Source: Albidovulum denitrificans
GTDB lineage: Bacteria; Pseudomonadota; Alphaproteobacteria; Rhodobacterales; Rhodobacteraceae
Direction: 5' to 3'
DNA length: 64,000 nucleotides
Assembly (NCBI RefSeq): GCF_002973535.1
Contig: NZ_PVEP01000006.1
Span: 124,001 to 188,000, forward strand
Shown here: positions 9,084 to 16,925 of the stretch, piece by piece
How positions within the stretch are numbered: position 1 is the stretch's first letter
How the letters are laid out: every line of letters starts with the position of its first letter
Program-made: the position numbers and the translations under genes
Notes under the pieces: generated by a model
Told to the model about the DNA's origin: nothing
Database searches by the model: none
What the model saw: only the letters and a program-made list of their open reading frames with translations

Positions 9084-9871
9084 TGGATCTTGGATTGAAG
9101 GGCAAGCGGGCGCTGGTCATGTCCTCCTCGCGCGGGCTGGGCCTTGGCATCGCGCGGGTGCTGGCGGAGGAGGGCGCCGATGTGCTGCTTTCGGGCCGCT
9201 CGGAAGACAGGCTGGCGGCCGAGGCGGCGGCGATCAACGCGAAGGGGCAGGGCCGGGCGCATTGGGTCGGCTGCGACCTTGCAAGCGACGATGCCGCCGA
9301 CACTCTGGCGCGGGCGGTGGCCGACACCATGGGCGCGGCGGACATTCTTGTCGCCAACACAGGCGGGCCGCCGCCGGGCAAGATGGTCGAGGCCGACCTG
9401 ACCAAATTGACCGCGCAGTTCAACCAGATGGTGCTGCGCGTGGCCGAGACGACCGATCGCCTGCTGCCCGCGATGCGCAAGGCGGGCTGGGGCCGGGTGC
9501 TGGCCATCGGATCGTCGGGCGTGATCCAGCCGATCCCGACGCTGGCCGTGTCAAACACGATCCGTTCCGCCCTTGTCGGCTGGTCGAAATCGCTGTCGAA
9601 CGACCTTGCGGCCGAAGGGATCACCGTCAACATGCTGATCCCCGGCCGCATCCATACCGAACGGGTGGACGAGCTGGACGAAGCGGCGGCGAAGCGCGGC
9701 GGCATCACGCTGGACGAGGCGCGTGCGGCCTCGGCCAAGACCATCCCGGCGGGGCGCTACGGCACGGTCGAGGAATTCGCCAAGACCGCCGCCTTCCTCG
9801 TTTCCGAACCCGCGAGCTATATCACCGGCAGCCTGATCCGTTGCGACGGCGGCTCCATCAGGTCGGTGTGA
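9083..9871 (+). CDS. SDR-fold protein lacking the canonical Tyr-x3-Lys
   Basis: 262 residues. The Rossmann glycine motif is altered to SSSRGLGLG and the NNAG-like motif is ANTGG. Where classical short-chain dehydrogenases have YxxxK, this protein reads AVSNTIRSALVGW, so the Tyr and Lys acids/bases are missing. The C-terminal ITGSLIRCDGGS cofactor or dimer region is normal. A BKR-like subgroup with this loss is known and not well characterised. It starts on the A of the previous TGA and ends two bases before the hydantoinase ATG. Confidence 0.88.
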   Translation: MDLGLKGKRALVMSSSRGLGLGIARVLAEEGADVLLSGRSEDRLAAEAAAINAKGQGRAHWVGCDLASDDAADTLARAVADTMGAADILVANTGGPPPGKMVEADLTKLTAQFNQMVLRVAETTDRLLPAMRKAGWGRVLAIGSSGVIQPIPTLAVSNTIRSALVGWSKSLSNDLAAEGITVNMLIPGRIHTERVDELDEAAAKRGGITLDEARAASAKTIPAGRYGTVEEFAKTAAFLVSEPASYITGSLIRCDGGSIRSV

Positions 9872-9873
9872 CC

Positions 9874-11328
9874 ATGGACCTTGTCATCAGGAACGGCACC
9901 GTCGCCACCGCGTCCGATACCTTCAAGGCCGACATCGGCATCACCGGCGGGCGCGTTACCGCCATCGCCGAAAGCCTGTCGGGAGAGAGGGAGATCGACG
10001 CGACGGGCAAGCTGGTCCTGCCCGGCGGGATCGAGGCGCATTGCCACATCGCGCAGGAAAGCGCGACGGGGGGCATGACGGCGGACGACTATCGCAGCGG
10101 CTCCATCTCCGCCGCCTTTGGCGGGAATTCCTGCTTCGTCCCCTTCGCGGCCCAGCATCGCGGCATGGGCGTGATCGAGACGCTGGACCTTTACGACAGT
10201 CGCGCTGAAGGTGCCTCGGTCATCGACTACGGCTATCACCTGATCGTCGCCGATCCGACGGAAAAGGCGCTGGCCGAGGAACTGCCACAGGCCTTCGCGC
10301 GCGGCGTGACCTCCTTCAAGGTCTTCATGACCTATGACCTGATGAAGATCGACGACGGCCAGTTCCTCGACATTCTCTCGGTCGCGAAACGCCACGGCGC
10401 GCTGACCATGGTTCATGCGGAGAATTCCGGGATTATCAAGTGGATCTCTGACCGGCTGGTCGCGGCGGGCCATACGCAGCCGCGCTATCACGCGATCAGC
10501 CACCCGGCGGCGGCCGAGGCCGAGGCGATCAACCGGGCCATCACGCTCGCCCGGTTCGTCGATGCGCCCCTGCTGATCGTCCATGTCTCCACCCCCGAAG
10601 GGGCGGGGCTGGTGGCCAAGGCCCGGCTGGACGGTGCGAAGATCTTTGGCGAGACCTGCCCGCAATACCTGTTCCTGACCAAGGAGGATCTGGACCGCCC
10701 CGGCATGGAGGGGGCAAAGTTCATGTGTTCCCCCCCTGTCCGCGACACCGCCACGCAAGAGGCGCTTTGGCGGCATCTTCAGGCGGGGACATTCTCCGTC
10801 TTCTCCTCCGACCACGCGCCCTATCGGTTCGACGCCAGCGGCAAGCTGTCGAAAGGGCCGGACGCCAGCTTCAAGCAGATTGCCAACGGGATGCCGGGGA
10901 TCGCGCTGCGGCTGCCTCTGCTCTTCTCCGAAGGGGTCAGGGGCGGGCGGATCACGCTGAACCAGTTTGTCGCCCTTGGCTCCACCAACGCGGCGAAACT
11001 TTACGGGATGCACCCGCAAAAGGGGACGATCGCCATCGGCGCGGATGCCGACATCGCGATCTGGGACCCGGAGGAGACGCGCACCGTCACGGTCGAGGAT
11101 CAGCACGACAACATGGACTATACGCCGTTCGAGGGGCGTCAGGTGACCGGCTGGCCCGTCACGGTCCTGTCGCGCGGGGAGGCGGTGATCGAGGGCGGCA
11201 AGCTGGTGGCCGAACCGGGACGGGGGCGGTTCGTCGCCCGCGCGCGGCCCGATTTCACCGGCCATCCCGGCACCCGCACGCCGGAACTTGACCCGGGCTG
11301 GAACTTCGGCGCGGAGATCGCGCCATGA
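9874..11328 (+). CDS. Hydantoinase / dihydropyrimidinase
   Basis: 484 residues from the ATG at 9874. It is an amidohydrolase-superfamily cyclic amidase: metal ligands His56 and His58 (EAHCHIAQ), carboxylated Lys149 (TSFKVFMTYD), His181 (MVHAEN), His237 (IVHVST) and Asp313 (SSDHAPY) are all in place for a binuclear zinc site. It opens hydantoins or dihydropyrimidines to N-carbamoyl amino acids. The first strand has HCH instead of the common HTH, which marks a less-studied clade. The carbamoylase upstream and the racemase-like gene downstream make hydantoin-type substrates most likely. Confidence 0.93.
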   Translation: MDLVIRNGTVATASDTFKADIGITGGRVTAIAESLSGEREIDATGKLVLPGGIEAHCHIAQESATGGMTADDYRSGSISAAFGGNSCFVPFAAQHRGMGVIETLDLYDSRAEGASVIDYGYHLIVADPTEKALAEELPQAFARGVTSFKVFMTYDLMKIDDGQFLDILSVAKRHGALTMVHAENSGIIKWISDRLVAAGHTQPRYHAISHPAAAEAEAINRAITLARFVDAPLLIVHVSTPEGAGLVAKARLDGAKIFGETCPQYLFLTKEDLDRPGMEGAKFMCSPPVRDTATQEALWRHLQAGTFSVFSSDHAPYRFDASGKLSKGPDASFKQIANGMPGIALRLPLLFSEGVRGGRITLNQFVALGSTNAAKLYGMHPQKGTIAIGADADIAIWDPEETRTVTVEDQHDNMDYTPFEGRQVTGWPVTVLSRGEAVIEGGKLVAEPGRGRFVARARPDFTGHPGTRTPELDPGWNFGAEIAP

Positions 11329-11966
11329 CCGGGCCGATCGTCGTCATCAACCCGAACTCCAACCAGGCGGTGACGGATGGGCTGGACCACGCGCTGGCGG
11401 GATTTCGCGGCGCGGCGCGGATCGAGTGTGTGACGCTGGCCGAAGGCCCCTTCGGCATCGAAAGCCAGCGCCATGTCGATCAGGTCGCCCTGCCGCTTTC
11501 CGCGCTGATCGAGACGCGCCCCGACGCGGCGGCGTTTGTTATTGCCTGCTATTCCGATCCCGGCATCGACCTTTGCCGGGCTACCGCCAAGGTGCCGGTC
11601 TTCGGCATCCAGGAATCCGGTGTGCTGACCGCGCTGGCGCGGGGCGATCGTTTCGGCATCTTCGCCATTGCCGAGGCCTCGATCCCGCGCCATCTGCGCT
11701 ATATGCGGCGGATGGGGGTGGACCATCGGCTGGCCGGGGAACGGGCGCTGAACATGAGCGTGGATGAAAGCGCGCGCGGCGAGGGGACGCTGGCGCGGCT
11801 GACAGAGGTCGGGCAGGACCTGATCGGGGACGGGGCGGATGTGCTGATCCTCGGCTGCGCCGGGATGGCCCGCCACCGCGTCCCCTTGCAGGCGGCGCTG
11901 AAGCGGCCCGTCATCGACCCGACGCAGGCCGCCGTCGCGATGGCCATGGGCGCGGTGCTGGCCTGA
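11325..11966 (+). CDS. Hydantoin racemase-like Asp/Glu racemase family protein
   Basis: 213 residues, last gene of the operon, overlapping the hydantoinase stop (ATGA). Both family cysteines are present, in VIACYSDPG (about residue 74) and LGCAGMA (about residue 181), with the N-terminal VINPNSN typical of hydantoin racemases. Such enzymes racemise 5-substituted hydantoins so that a D-specific hydantoinase/carbamoylase pair can use both isomers. Allantoin racemase or another family activity cannot be excluded. Confidence 0.87.
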   Translation: MTGPIVVINPNSNQAVTDGLDHALAGFRGAARIECVTLAEGPFGIESQRHVDQVALPLSALIETRPDAAAFVIACYSDPGIDLCRATAKVPVFGIQESGVLTALARGDRFGIFAIAEASIPRHLRYMRRMGVDHRLAGERALNMSVDESARGEGTLARLTEVGQDLIGDGADVLILGCAGMARHRVPLQAALKRPVIDPTQAAVAMAMGAVLA

Positions 11967-11979
11967 CCGCGCCCTTCGC

Positions 11980-13935
11980 CTAGATCGCCCAGCCGACCTT
12001 CAACCCCTCGAACACCGCCTCTTCCGCCGTGCGGGGGGCGAGGCAGTCGCCCAGAAGGTGCGGCCGGATGCCAAGGTCTTTCAACTCGGCCTCAAGCGCG
12101 GTTTCCGGCTGATGGCCGTGGCAGAGGACGAGCATGTCGACATTTTCAAACAGGATCGGCTGGCCGCCCGCATTGTGCTGCATATAGACCGTGCCGCCGT
12201 CGATGCCGAAGGGGCGCGCATAGGTCGTGATCGGCACCTCAAGCCGGTGCAGTTCGGCCACCGTGTTGTCGCGGACATAAAGCGGCAGGGCTGAGCCGGC
12301 ATGGGTGCTGTTGACCGCGAGGTCGACCGCCGAGCCTTCGCGCACCAGCATCTCGGCGATCCCCGGCCCGATCCAGTCGCCGCGCCAGTCCGAGACGACG
12401 ACGCGCCGTCCCGGCCTGACCTCGCGCCGCAGGATCGCCCAGGGGTCGACGATCTGGACCGATCCGTCGGTTTCCAGCGGCGGCAGATAGGGGCGGGCGC
12501 CGGTCGCGAGGATCACGTTATCGGGCGCCTCGGCCGCGATCAGCGCGCGGTTCACGCGGATGCCGCGCCGGATGCGGACCTGCTGCGCCTCCAACTCCCG
12601 TTGCAGGTTGGTGATGATACCGCCGAATTCGGCGCGGCGCGGCAGAAGCTGCGCCAGCCGCGCCTGACCGCCGAGCTGGTCCCCGGCCTCATAAAGCGTC
12701 ACGTCATGGCCGCGCCGGGCCGCGGTGATCGCGGCCTTCATCCCGCCCGGACCGCCGCCCACGACCATGACCTTGCGGGGCGTCGCGGCGGGGGCAAGCC
12801 GTGCGAACTGCAATTCCCGCCCGGTTTCGGGGTGCTGGATGCAGGAAATCGGGACGCCCCGGTGGAAATGTCCGATGCAGGCCTGATTGCAGGCGATGCA
12901 GGCGCGGATGTCGTCGGGGCGGTTTTCCTTCGCCTTTCGCGGCATCTCGGGATCGCAGATCATCGCGCGGGTCATGCCGCACATATCGGCGGCCCCATCG
13001 GCGACCAGCGCCTCGGCCTCTTGCGGCTGGTTGATGCGTCCGGCGACGAAGACCGGGACGGTCAGCGCGGCTTTGATGCGCTTGACCTCGGCACCCAGAT
13101 AGGCCGCCGGATAGGCCATCGGCGGCACGATATGCACCGCGCCCGCCTGCGTGGCAGAGGTTCCCGCCGTCACATTGATGAAGTCGAGAAGCGGTTCGAG
13201 GTGACGGCAGGCGGCCAGTGTTTCGGCCGCATCAAGGCCGGTATCGTCCCTTTCATCCGCGCTGATCCGCAGGCCGATGACGAAATCCCCGTCCGTCGCG
13301 GCCCGGATCGCCGTCAGCGCCTCGACCGAAAAGCGCAGGCGGTTTTCCAGCGACCCGCCATAGGCATCGGTCCGCAGGTTGACGGCGGGGTTGAGGAATT
13401 GCGCGGGCAGGTAGCCGTGGCTGGCAACGAATTCCACCCCGTCCAGCCCGGCGTCGCGCATCCGCCGCGCGGCAGAGGCATAGCCCGCCACGATCTCGTC
13501 GATCATCGCCTGATCCAGCGCGCGGGGCATGACGTGGAACCGTTCGTTCGGCACGCATGAGGGCGCATAGGCCACCGCCAGCAGGCCGTCGGCGGTCTCC
13601 ATGATCTCTCGCCCCGGATGGAAAAGCTGCGAGAAGACGGCGCAACCCTCGGCATGACACGCCTCGGCCAGCGCGCGGAAACCGGGGATGCAATCGTCGT
13701 CGGTCGCCATCAGGACATGGGCGCTGTAGCGCGCCGTTTCATGCACCCCGGCGACCTGGGTGACGATCAGCCCGACGCCGCCTTTGGCCCGCGCGCGGTG
13801 ATAGGCGATCAGTTCGTCATTCACCTTCGCCTCGGTCGGCAGGGTGGTGTCATGGCCGGTGGACAGGATACGGTTGCGCAGCGTCAGTCCGCGCAGTTTC
13901 AGGGGCGAGAAGAGGTGGGGGAAACGGTCGGTCAT
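11980..13935 (-). CDS. Old-Yellow-Enzyme type NADH:flavin oxidoreductase with FAD domain
   Basis: 651 residues in the 2,4-dienoyl-CoA reductase layout. An FMN-binding TIM barrel (residues 1 to about 340, with GYLPAQFLNP and YGGSLENR) is followed by a [4Fe-4S] cysteine cluster (CIACNQACIG and PISCIQHPE) and a dinucleotide-binding domain starting VMVVGGGPGGMKAA. Such enzymes reduce activated C=C bonds or demethylate amines. It is convergent with the hydantoinase operon (13 bases apart) and overlaps the cupin gene upstream (ATGA). A role in reducing an unsaturated ring intermediate is inference. Confidence 0.9.
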   Translation of the reverse strand: MTDRFPHLFSPLKLRGLTLRNRILSTGHDTTLPTEAKVNDELIAYHRARAKGGVGLIVTQVAGVHETARYSAHVLMATDDDCIPGFRALAEACHAEGCAVFSQLFHPGREIMETADGLLAVAYAPSCVPNERFHVMPRALDQAMIDEIVAGYASAARRMRDAGLDGVEFVASHGYLPAQFLNPAVNLRTDAYGGSLENRLRFSVEALTAIRAATDGDFVIGLRISADERDDTGLDAAETLAACRHLEPLLDFINVTAGTSATQAGAVHIVPPMAYPAAYLGAEVKRIKAALTVPVFVAGRINQPQEAEALVADGAADMCGMTRAMICDPEMPRKAKENRPDDIRACIACNQACIGHFHRGVPISCIQHPETGRELQFARLAPAATPRKVMVVGGGPGGMKAAITAARRGHDVTLYEAGDQLGGQARLAQLLPRRAEFGGIITNLQRELEAQQVRIRRGIRVNRALIAAEAPDNVILATGARPYLPPLETDGSVQIVDPWAILRREVRPGRRVVVSDWRGDWIGPGIAEMLVREGSAVDLAVNSTHAGSALPLYVRDNTVAELHRLEVPITTYARPFGIDGGTVYMQHNAGGQPILFENVDMLVLCHGHQPETALEAELKDLGIRPHLLGDCLAPRTAEEAVFEGLKVGWAI

Positions 13936-14282
13936 TGCGCCATCCGCGCCCGCCAGTCGACCGGCGACAGGGCGTAGAACACGGTCGCGCCCTGACCTTC
14001 GTAATGCAGCGCCGTGCCTTCAGGCACCCAGAGGACATCGCCGGGACCGCAGTCGAAGACCTCATCCCCGACGCGAAGGCGGAACTGCCCCTCAAGCGTC
14101 ACGATCAGTTCGTCGTAAAGGACCGTCCAGGCGATGGAGCAATCGTCGAACCGCGCCACGCCCGCGCCCATGGAGCGGCTGACCTCAGGCCCGACAAGGC
14201 GGCTGATGGAGGCCCTGGCGGCATCGTCACCATAGGCTTCGAAGACACGGTCCGCCTTGCGGTAGTGCAGAACCTTCGACAT
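13932..14282 (-). CDS. Small cupin protein (EutQ-cupin-like)
   Basis: 116 residues. One beta-barrel cupin: DELIVTLEGQFRLRVGDEVFDCGPGDVLWVPEGTALHYEG resembles the cupin half of EutQ and related sugar-binding cupins. Metal-binding histidines are sparse (one His in the second motif), so it may bind a ligand rather than act as a metal enzyme. It is the first gene of a two-gene unit with the OYE-type flavoprotein and is divergent from the XRE regulator. Confidence 0.8.
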   Translation of the reverse strand: MSKVLHYRKADRVFEAYGDDAARASISRLVGPEVSRSMGAGVARFDDCSIAWTVLYDELIVTLEGQFRLRVGDEVFDCGPGDVLWVPEGTALHYEGQGATVFYALSPVDWRARMAQ

Positions 14283-14315
14283 GGGATTCCCTTCAGGACA
14301 AGAGTCTTGCGCATA

Positions 14316-14344
14316 ATTATACTGACATCTAAAAAAGCAATGAA
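14316..14344 (-). promoter_or_regulatory. Candidate promoter of the cupin/OYE unit with a degenerate copy of the shared motif
   Basis: In the gene direction a perfect -10 TATAAT (14321-14316) is preceded by CAG; a weak -35 TTCATT lies 17 bases upstream. The CAGTATAAT context partly matches the motif shared by four other promoters in the window (15071, 19009, 24802 and 25555). The site lies between the cupin and the XRE-cupin regulator. Confidence 0.4.
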
Positions 14345-14405
14345 AATTTTACTATGTGCGCATCTGCGTTCCGGTTAGCTTGGGCGCCGGAGCGAAGGGA
14401 GCGGA

Positions 14406-14981
14406 ATGGCCGAACCAACCTTGCCTGAAACCGCCGTCCTCGGCGAACGCATCCGCGGATTGCGCAAGCGGCGCAGGATGACGCTGGGCGCTTTGGCGGA
14501 ATCGGCAGACCTTTCCGTCGGCTATATCAGCCAGATAGAGCGCAACCTTGCCTCCCCCTCCGTTCCCGCGCTGGTCCGGCTGGCGCAGAGCCTTGGGGTG
14601 ACGGTGCAGTGGTTCTTCTCCGGCCCCGCCGCCGCCCCGGTGGAAGAGAGGGATTATGTGGTGCGCGCGGGAAACCGGCTGAAGCTGCACTACGAACAGG
14701 GCCTGACGGATGAGCTTTTGACGCCGAAGCTGTCGTCGCAGGTGGAGATGATTCTCTGCCGCATCCCGCCCGGTGGCGCCAGCACGCAATCCTACAGCCA
14801 TGACGGAGACGAGGTCGGCTTTGTCATGGAAGGTTCGCTGGAAATCTGGATCGGGTCGCGTCATTTCCTGTTGCACAAGGGCGATTGCTGCGCATTCTCC
14901 TCACGCGAACCACATCGCTATGCCAATCCCGGCGCGGTCGACACCGTGGTGATCTGGGCCATCAGCCCGCCCTCCTTCTGA
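14406..14981 (+). CDS. XRE-family regulator with C-terminal cupin
   Basis: 191 residues. An N-terminal Xre helix-turn-helix (residues 8-62; LRKRRRMTLGALAESADLSVGYISQIERN) is joined to a C-terminal cupin sensor domain (GDEVGFVMEGSLEIWIG, HKGDCCAFSSREPHRYAN). Regulators of this build (PuuR-like) usually control catabolism of an amine or amino acid that the cupin senses. It lies between the ureide gene block and the PreA block and is a good candidate reader of the promoter motif they share. Confidence 0.9.
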   Translation: MAEPTLPETAVLGERIRGLRKRRRMTLGALAESADLSVGYISQIERNLASPSVPALVRLAQSLGVTVQWFFSGPAAAPVEERDYVVRAGNRLKLHYEQGLTDELLTPKLSSQVEMILCRIPPGGASTQSYSHDGDEVGFVMEGSLEIWIGSRHFLLHKGDCCAFSSREPHRYANPGAVDTVVIWAISPPSF

Positions 14982-15020
14982 CTGTCCCCCATACGCCCGC
15001 AAAACCCCGCCCGCGCTGAA

Positions 15021-15040
15021 AAGCGCCCCGACGGGCGTTT
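15021..15040 (+). terminator. Possible terminator after the XRE regulator
   Basis: AAGCGCCC - CGAC - GGGCGTTT forms an eight-pair stem with one G-T pair, ending in a short T run. It lies 40 bases after the XRE stop and before the preA promoter. Confidence 0.45.
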
Positions 15041-15052
15041 CCATCAAACGAC

Positions 15053-15087
15053 TTGCCGGGCAAATAAAAAGGAGTATACTACCTAAT
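15053..15087 (+). promoter_or_regulatory. Promoter of the preA unit with shared regulon motif
   Basis: -35 TTGCCG (15053-15058), 16-base spacer, -10 TATACT (15075-15080). The -10 lies inside GGAGTATACTACCTAAT (15071-15087), which recurs with small changes before the ferredoxin gene, the molybdenum hydroxylase operon and the liv-type operon. The core AGTATACT is a perfect palindrome, as expected for a repressor operator over a -10. Confidence 0.6.
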
Positions 15088-15138
15088 ATTGCCGGCGAAC
15101 ATTCCGCCGGCCACCTGACAACGCGCGGGAGGATACAG

Positions 15139-16479
15139 ATGGCGGATATGAGCGTGGACTTCTGCGGAGTGAAGTTCAAAAACCCCGTTATCATCGCGTC
15201 GCTGGAAACCACCAACAGTCCCGACCTGATGCGTCAGTGCTTCGATGCCGGTGCATCCGGCGCGATCATCAAGACGCTGACCGATATCGAGGACATGGCG
15301 CGGCTGACGCAGAACTCGAAATACTGCGTGATGAATTCGAAGGGCGACATCATCCGCGGCAAACCGGCGCGGGATTTCGTCTTCTACAGCCGCTCGGGCT
15401 ATTCCAGCACCTATTACAAGGACTGGATCCCCGACCTGAAGGAAACGCAGAAATACGCCGCGGAACGTGGCGCGCATCTGATCGGCAGTGCCGGGGCCAA
15501 GGACATCAACGGCTGGAAGGACATCTGCCGCACGATCGAGGATTGCGGCCTGCCGATGGTTGAGCTGAACTTCGGCTGCCCGCACCCGGCGATGATGCCG
15601 GGCGTCCATGGCGGGTCGATGATCGGGCAGGAGCCGGAGGTGGCCTATGAGGTCACGCGGCAGGTCTGCGAGTCGGTCGATATTCCGGTCGTCGTCAAGC
15701 TGACGCCCGATCAGTCCAAGCCGCTCGCCATCGCCAAGGCGGTGCGCGAGGCAGGCGCGGCGGGCGTCACCGCGATCAACCGCCACACCGGCTTTGTCGT
15801 CGACATCGACACCGGCCAGCCGCGTATCGGCGGCCCCGCCGGGATCGGCGGCACCTGGGTGAAGCCGCTGTCGCTGCGCTGGGTCCACCGCATCCACGAG
15901 GAACTCGGGATGCCGATCTCCGGCTCCAACGGCATCTTCGACCACCGCGACGTGATCGAATTCATCATGGCGGGGTCCACCATCGTTCAGGTCGGTTCGG
16001 TCCTGATGGTCAAGGGCATCAAGTGGTTGCCGAAGATCATCGAGGGCGTTGAAAGCTTCATGGACGAAAACGGCTATGCCAGCGTCGATGAGATGATCGG
16101 CCTCGCCTCTACCCGGTCGGTGAAAGACTATTCCGAACAGTTCTCGAAGAACCGCATCCATGCCGTCGTCAATGACGACACCTGCAAGAACCCGACCTGC
16201 AACATCTGCATCCAGGTCTGCTTCTATGAGGCCCTGTCGCAGACCCCGGAAGGCACGGTTGAGGTGCATGCCGGCAATTGCATCGGCTGCGAGCTTTGCA
16301 TGGATGTCTGCCCGTTCGATTCGATCGAGATGAAGGAAACCTCACCCGCCCAGCTTGACGCCGGTTTCTTCAACATCCCGGCGGATGTCTACGAGAAGGA
16401 CAAGTTCAAGACCCGGCGCAACAACATGGACACCATCCGCGCCAACAGCCCCAAGTTCAACAAGGAACCTGCCGAGTAA
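15139..16479 (+). CDS. preA: PreA-like dihydropyrimidine dehydrogenase-type ring reductase
   Basis: 446 residues. The N-terminal 330 residues form a DHOD-type FMN TIM barrel (ELNFGCPHPAMM, VVVKLTPD, ISGSNGIFDHRDVIEFI, VQVGSVLM). The C-terminus carries a two-cluster ferredoxin domain: CKNPTCNICIQVC with an enlarged first spacing, then CIGCELCMDVCP. PreA is the catalytic subunit of bacterial dihydropyrimidine dehydrogenase, but the NAD(H)-binding partner PreT is absent here; a ferredoxin and ferredoxin-NADP reductase are encoded 2.6 kb downstream instead. By hand alignment the loop that holds the catalytic Cys in mammalian DPD reads GSMIGQ, so a substrate other than uracil is possible. Confidence 0.85.
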   Translation: MADMSVDFCGVKFKNPVIIASLETTNSPDLMRQCFDAGASGAIIKTLTDIEDMARLTQNSKYCVMNSKGDIIRGKPARDFVFYSRSGYSSTYYKDWIPDLKETQKYAAERGAHLIGSAGAKDINGWKDICRTIEDCGLPMVELNFGCPHPAMMPGVHGGSMIGQEPEVAYEVTRQVCESVDIPVVVKLTPDQSKPLAIAKAVREAGAAGVTAINRHTGFVVDIDTGQPRIGGPAGIGGTWVKPLSLRWVHRIHEELGMPISGSNGIFDHRDVIEFIMAGSTIVQVGSVLMVKGIKWLPKIIEGVESFMDENGYASVDEMIGLASTRSVKDYSEQFSKNRIHAVVNDDTCKNPTCNICIQVCFYEALSQTPEGTVEVHAGNCIGCELCMDVCPFDSIEMKETSPAQLDAGFFNIPADVYEKDKFKTRRNNMDTIRANSPKFNKEPAE

Positions 16480-16489
16480 GGAGACGATC

Positions 16490-16867
16490 ATGGCCGTCAA
16501 CAAGGAACACCGCGAATTCTACCAGCTCGACATGGACAGCGGCTGGGAAACGCCAAAGGGCTACCCGTCCGGGATCAAGCAAAAGATCCTGTCCGGCCAT
16601 CTCGACATGGAGAACCGCAAGGGCGGCTGGACCCGTCTGCTGAAGTTCGAGCCGGGGACCTATACCACCGTCCCGTTCGAGCATGACTACTGGGAAGAGG
16701 TCTTCGTGATCGAAGGCGACATGTGGGTCGGCAACGAAGGCCCGGCGGGTGGTGAGCGGTTCGGACCGTTCACCTATTGCGTCCGCCCGCCGCATGTCGC
16801 GCATGGCCCGTTCCGCACCGAGGAAGGCTGCCTGCTGCTGGAACAGCATTACTACGACCCGCAGTAA
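16490..16867 (+). CDS. Cupin-domain protein
   Basis: 125 residues from the ATG at 16490, with AAGGAGA nine bases upstream. A single cupin fold is visible: FEHDYWEEVFVIEGDMWVGNE supplies a His and Glu metal motif, and RPPHVAHGPF the second His pair. Such proteins are often small hydrolases, isomerases or ligand sensors. It follows preA by ten bases and shares its transcript; the unit ends at a strong terminator just downstream. Reaction unknown. Confidence 0.8.
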   Translation: MAVNKEHREFYQLDMDSGWETPKGYPSGIKQKILSGHLDMENRKGGWTRLLKFEPGTYTTVPFEHDYWEEVFVIEGDMWVGNEGPAGGERFGPFTYCVRPPHVAHGPFRTEEGCLLLEQHYYDPQ

Positions 16868-16882
16868 ACGCAGGCCTTCCCT

Positions 16883-16912
16883 GACCGCCCCGCTCTGGGG
16901 CGGTCTGTTTTT
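16883..16912 (+). terminator. Rho-independent terminator
   Basis: GACCGCCCC (16883-16891), a five-base loop, the perfect complement GGGGCGGTC (16897-16905), then TGTTTTT. It separates the preA-cupin pair from the amidase, so the amidase depends on read-through or a promoter within the next few bases. Confidence 0.85.
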
Positions 16913-16925
16913 GCGGGACCGTGAC

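Noticed and set aside
13932-14282. EutQ cupin belonging to the microcompartment
   Set aside because: It lies 32 kb from the shell genes, is co-transcribed with an OYE-type flavoprotein, and lacks the N-terminal acetate-kinase-like context of EutQ. The resemblance is only to the general cupin.
15139-16479. Canonical uracil/thymine-degrading PreTA enzyme
   Set aside because: PreT and a beta-ureidopropionase are missing and the catalytic-Cys loop differs, so I do not assign pyrimidine as the substrate.
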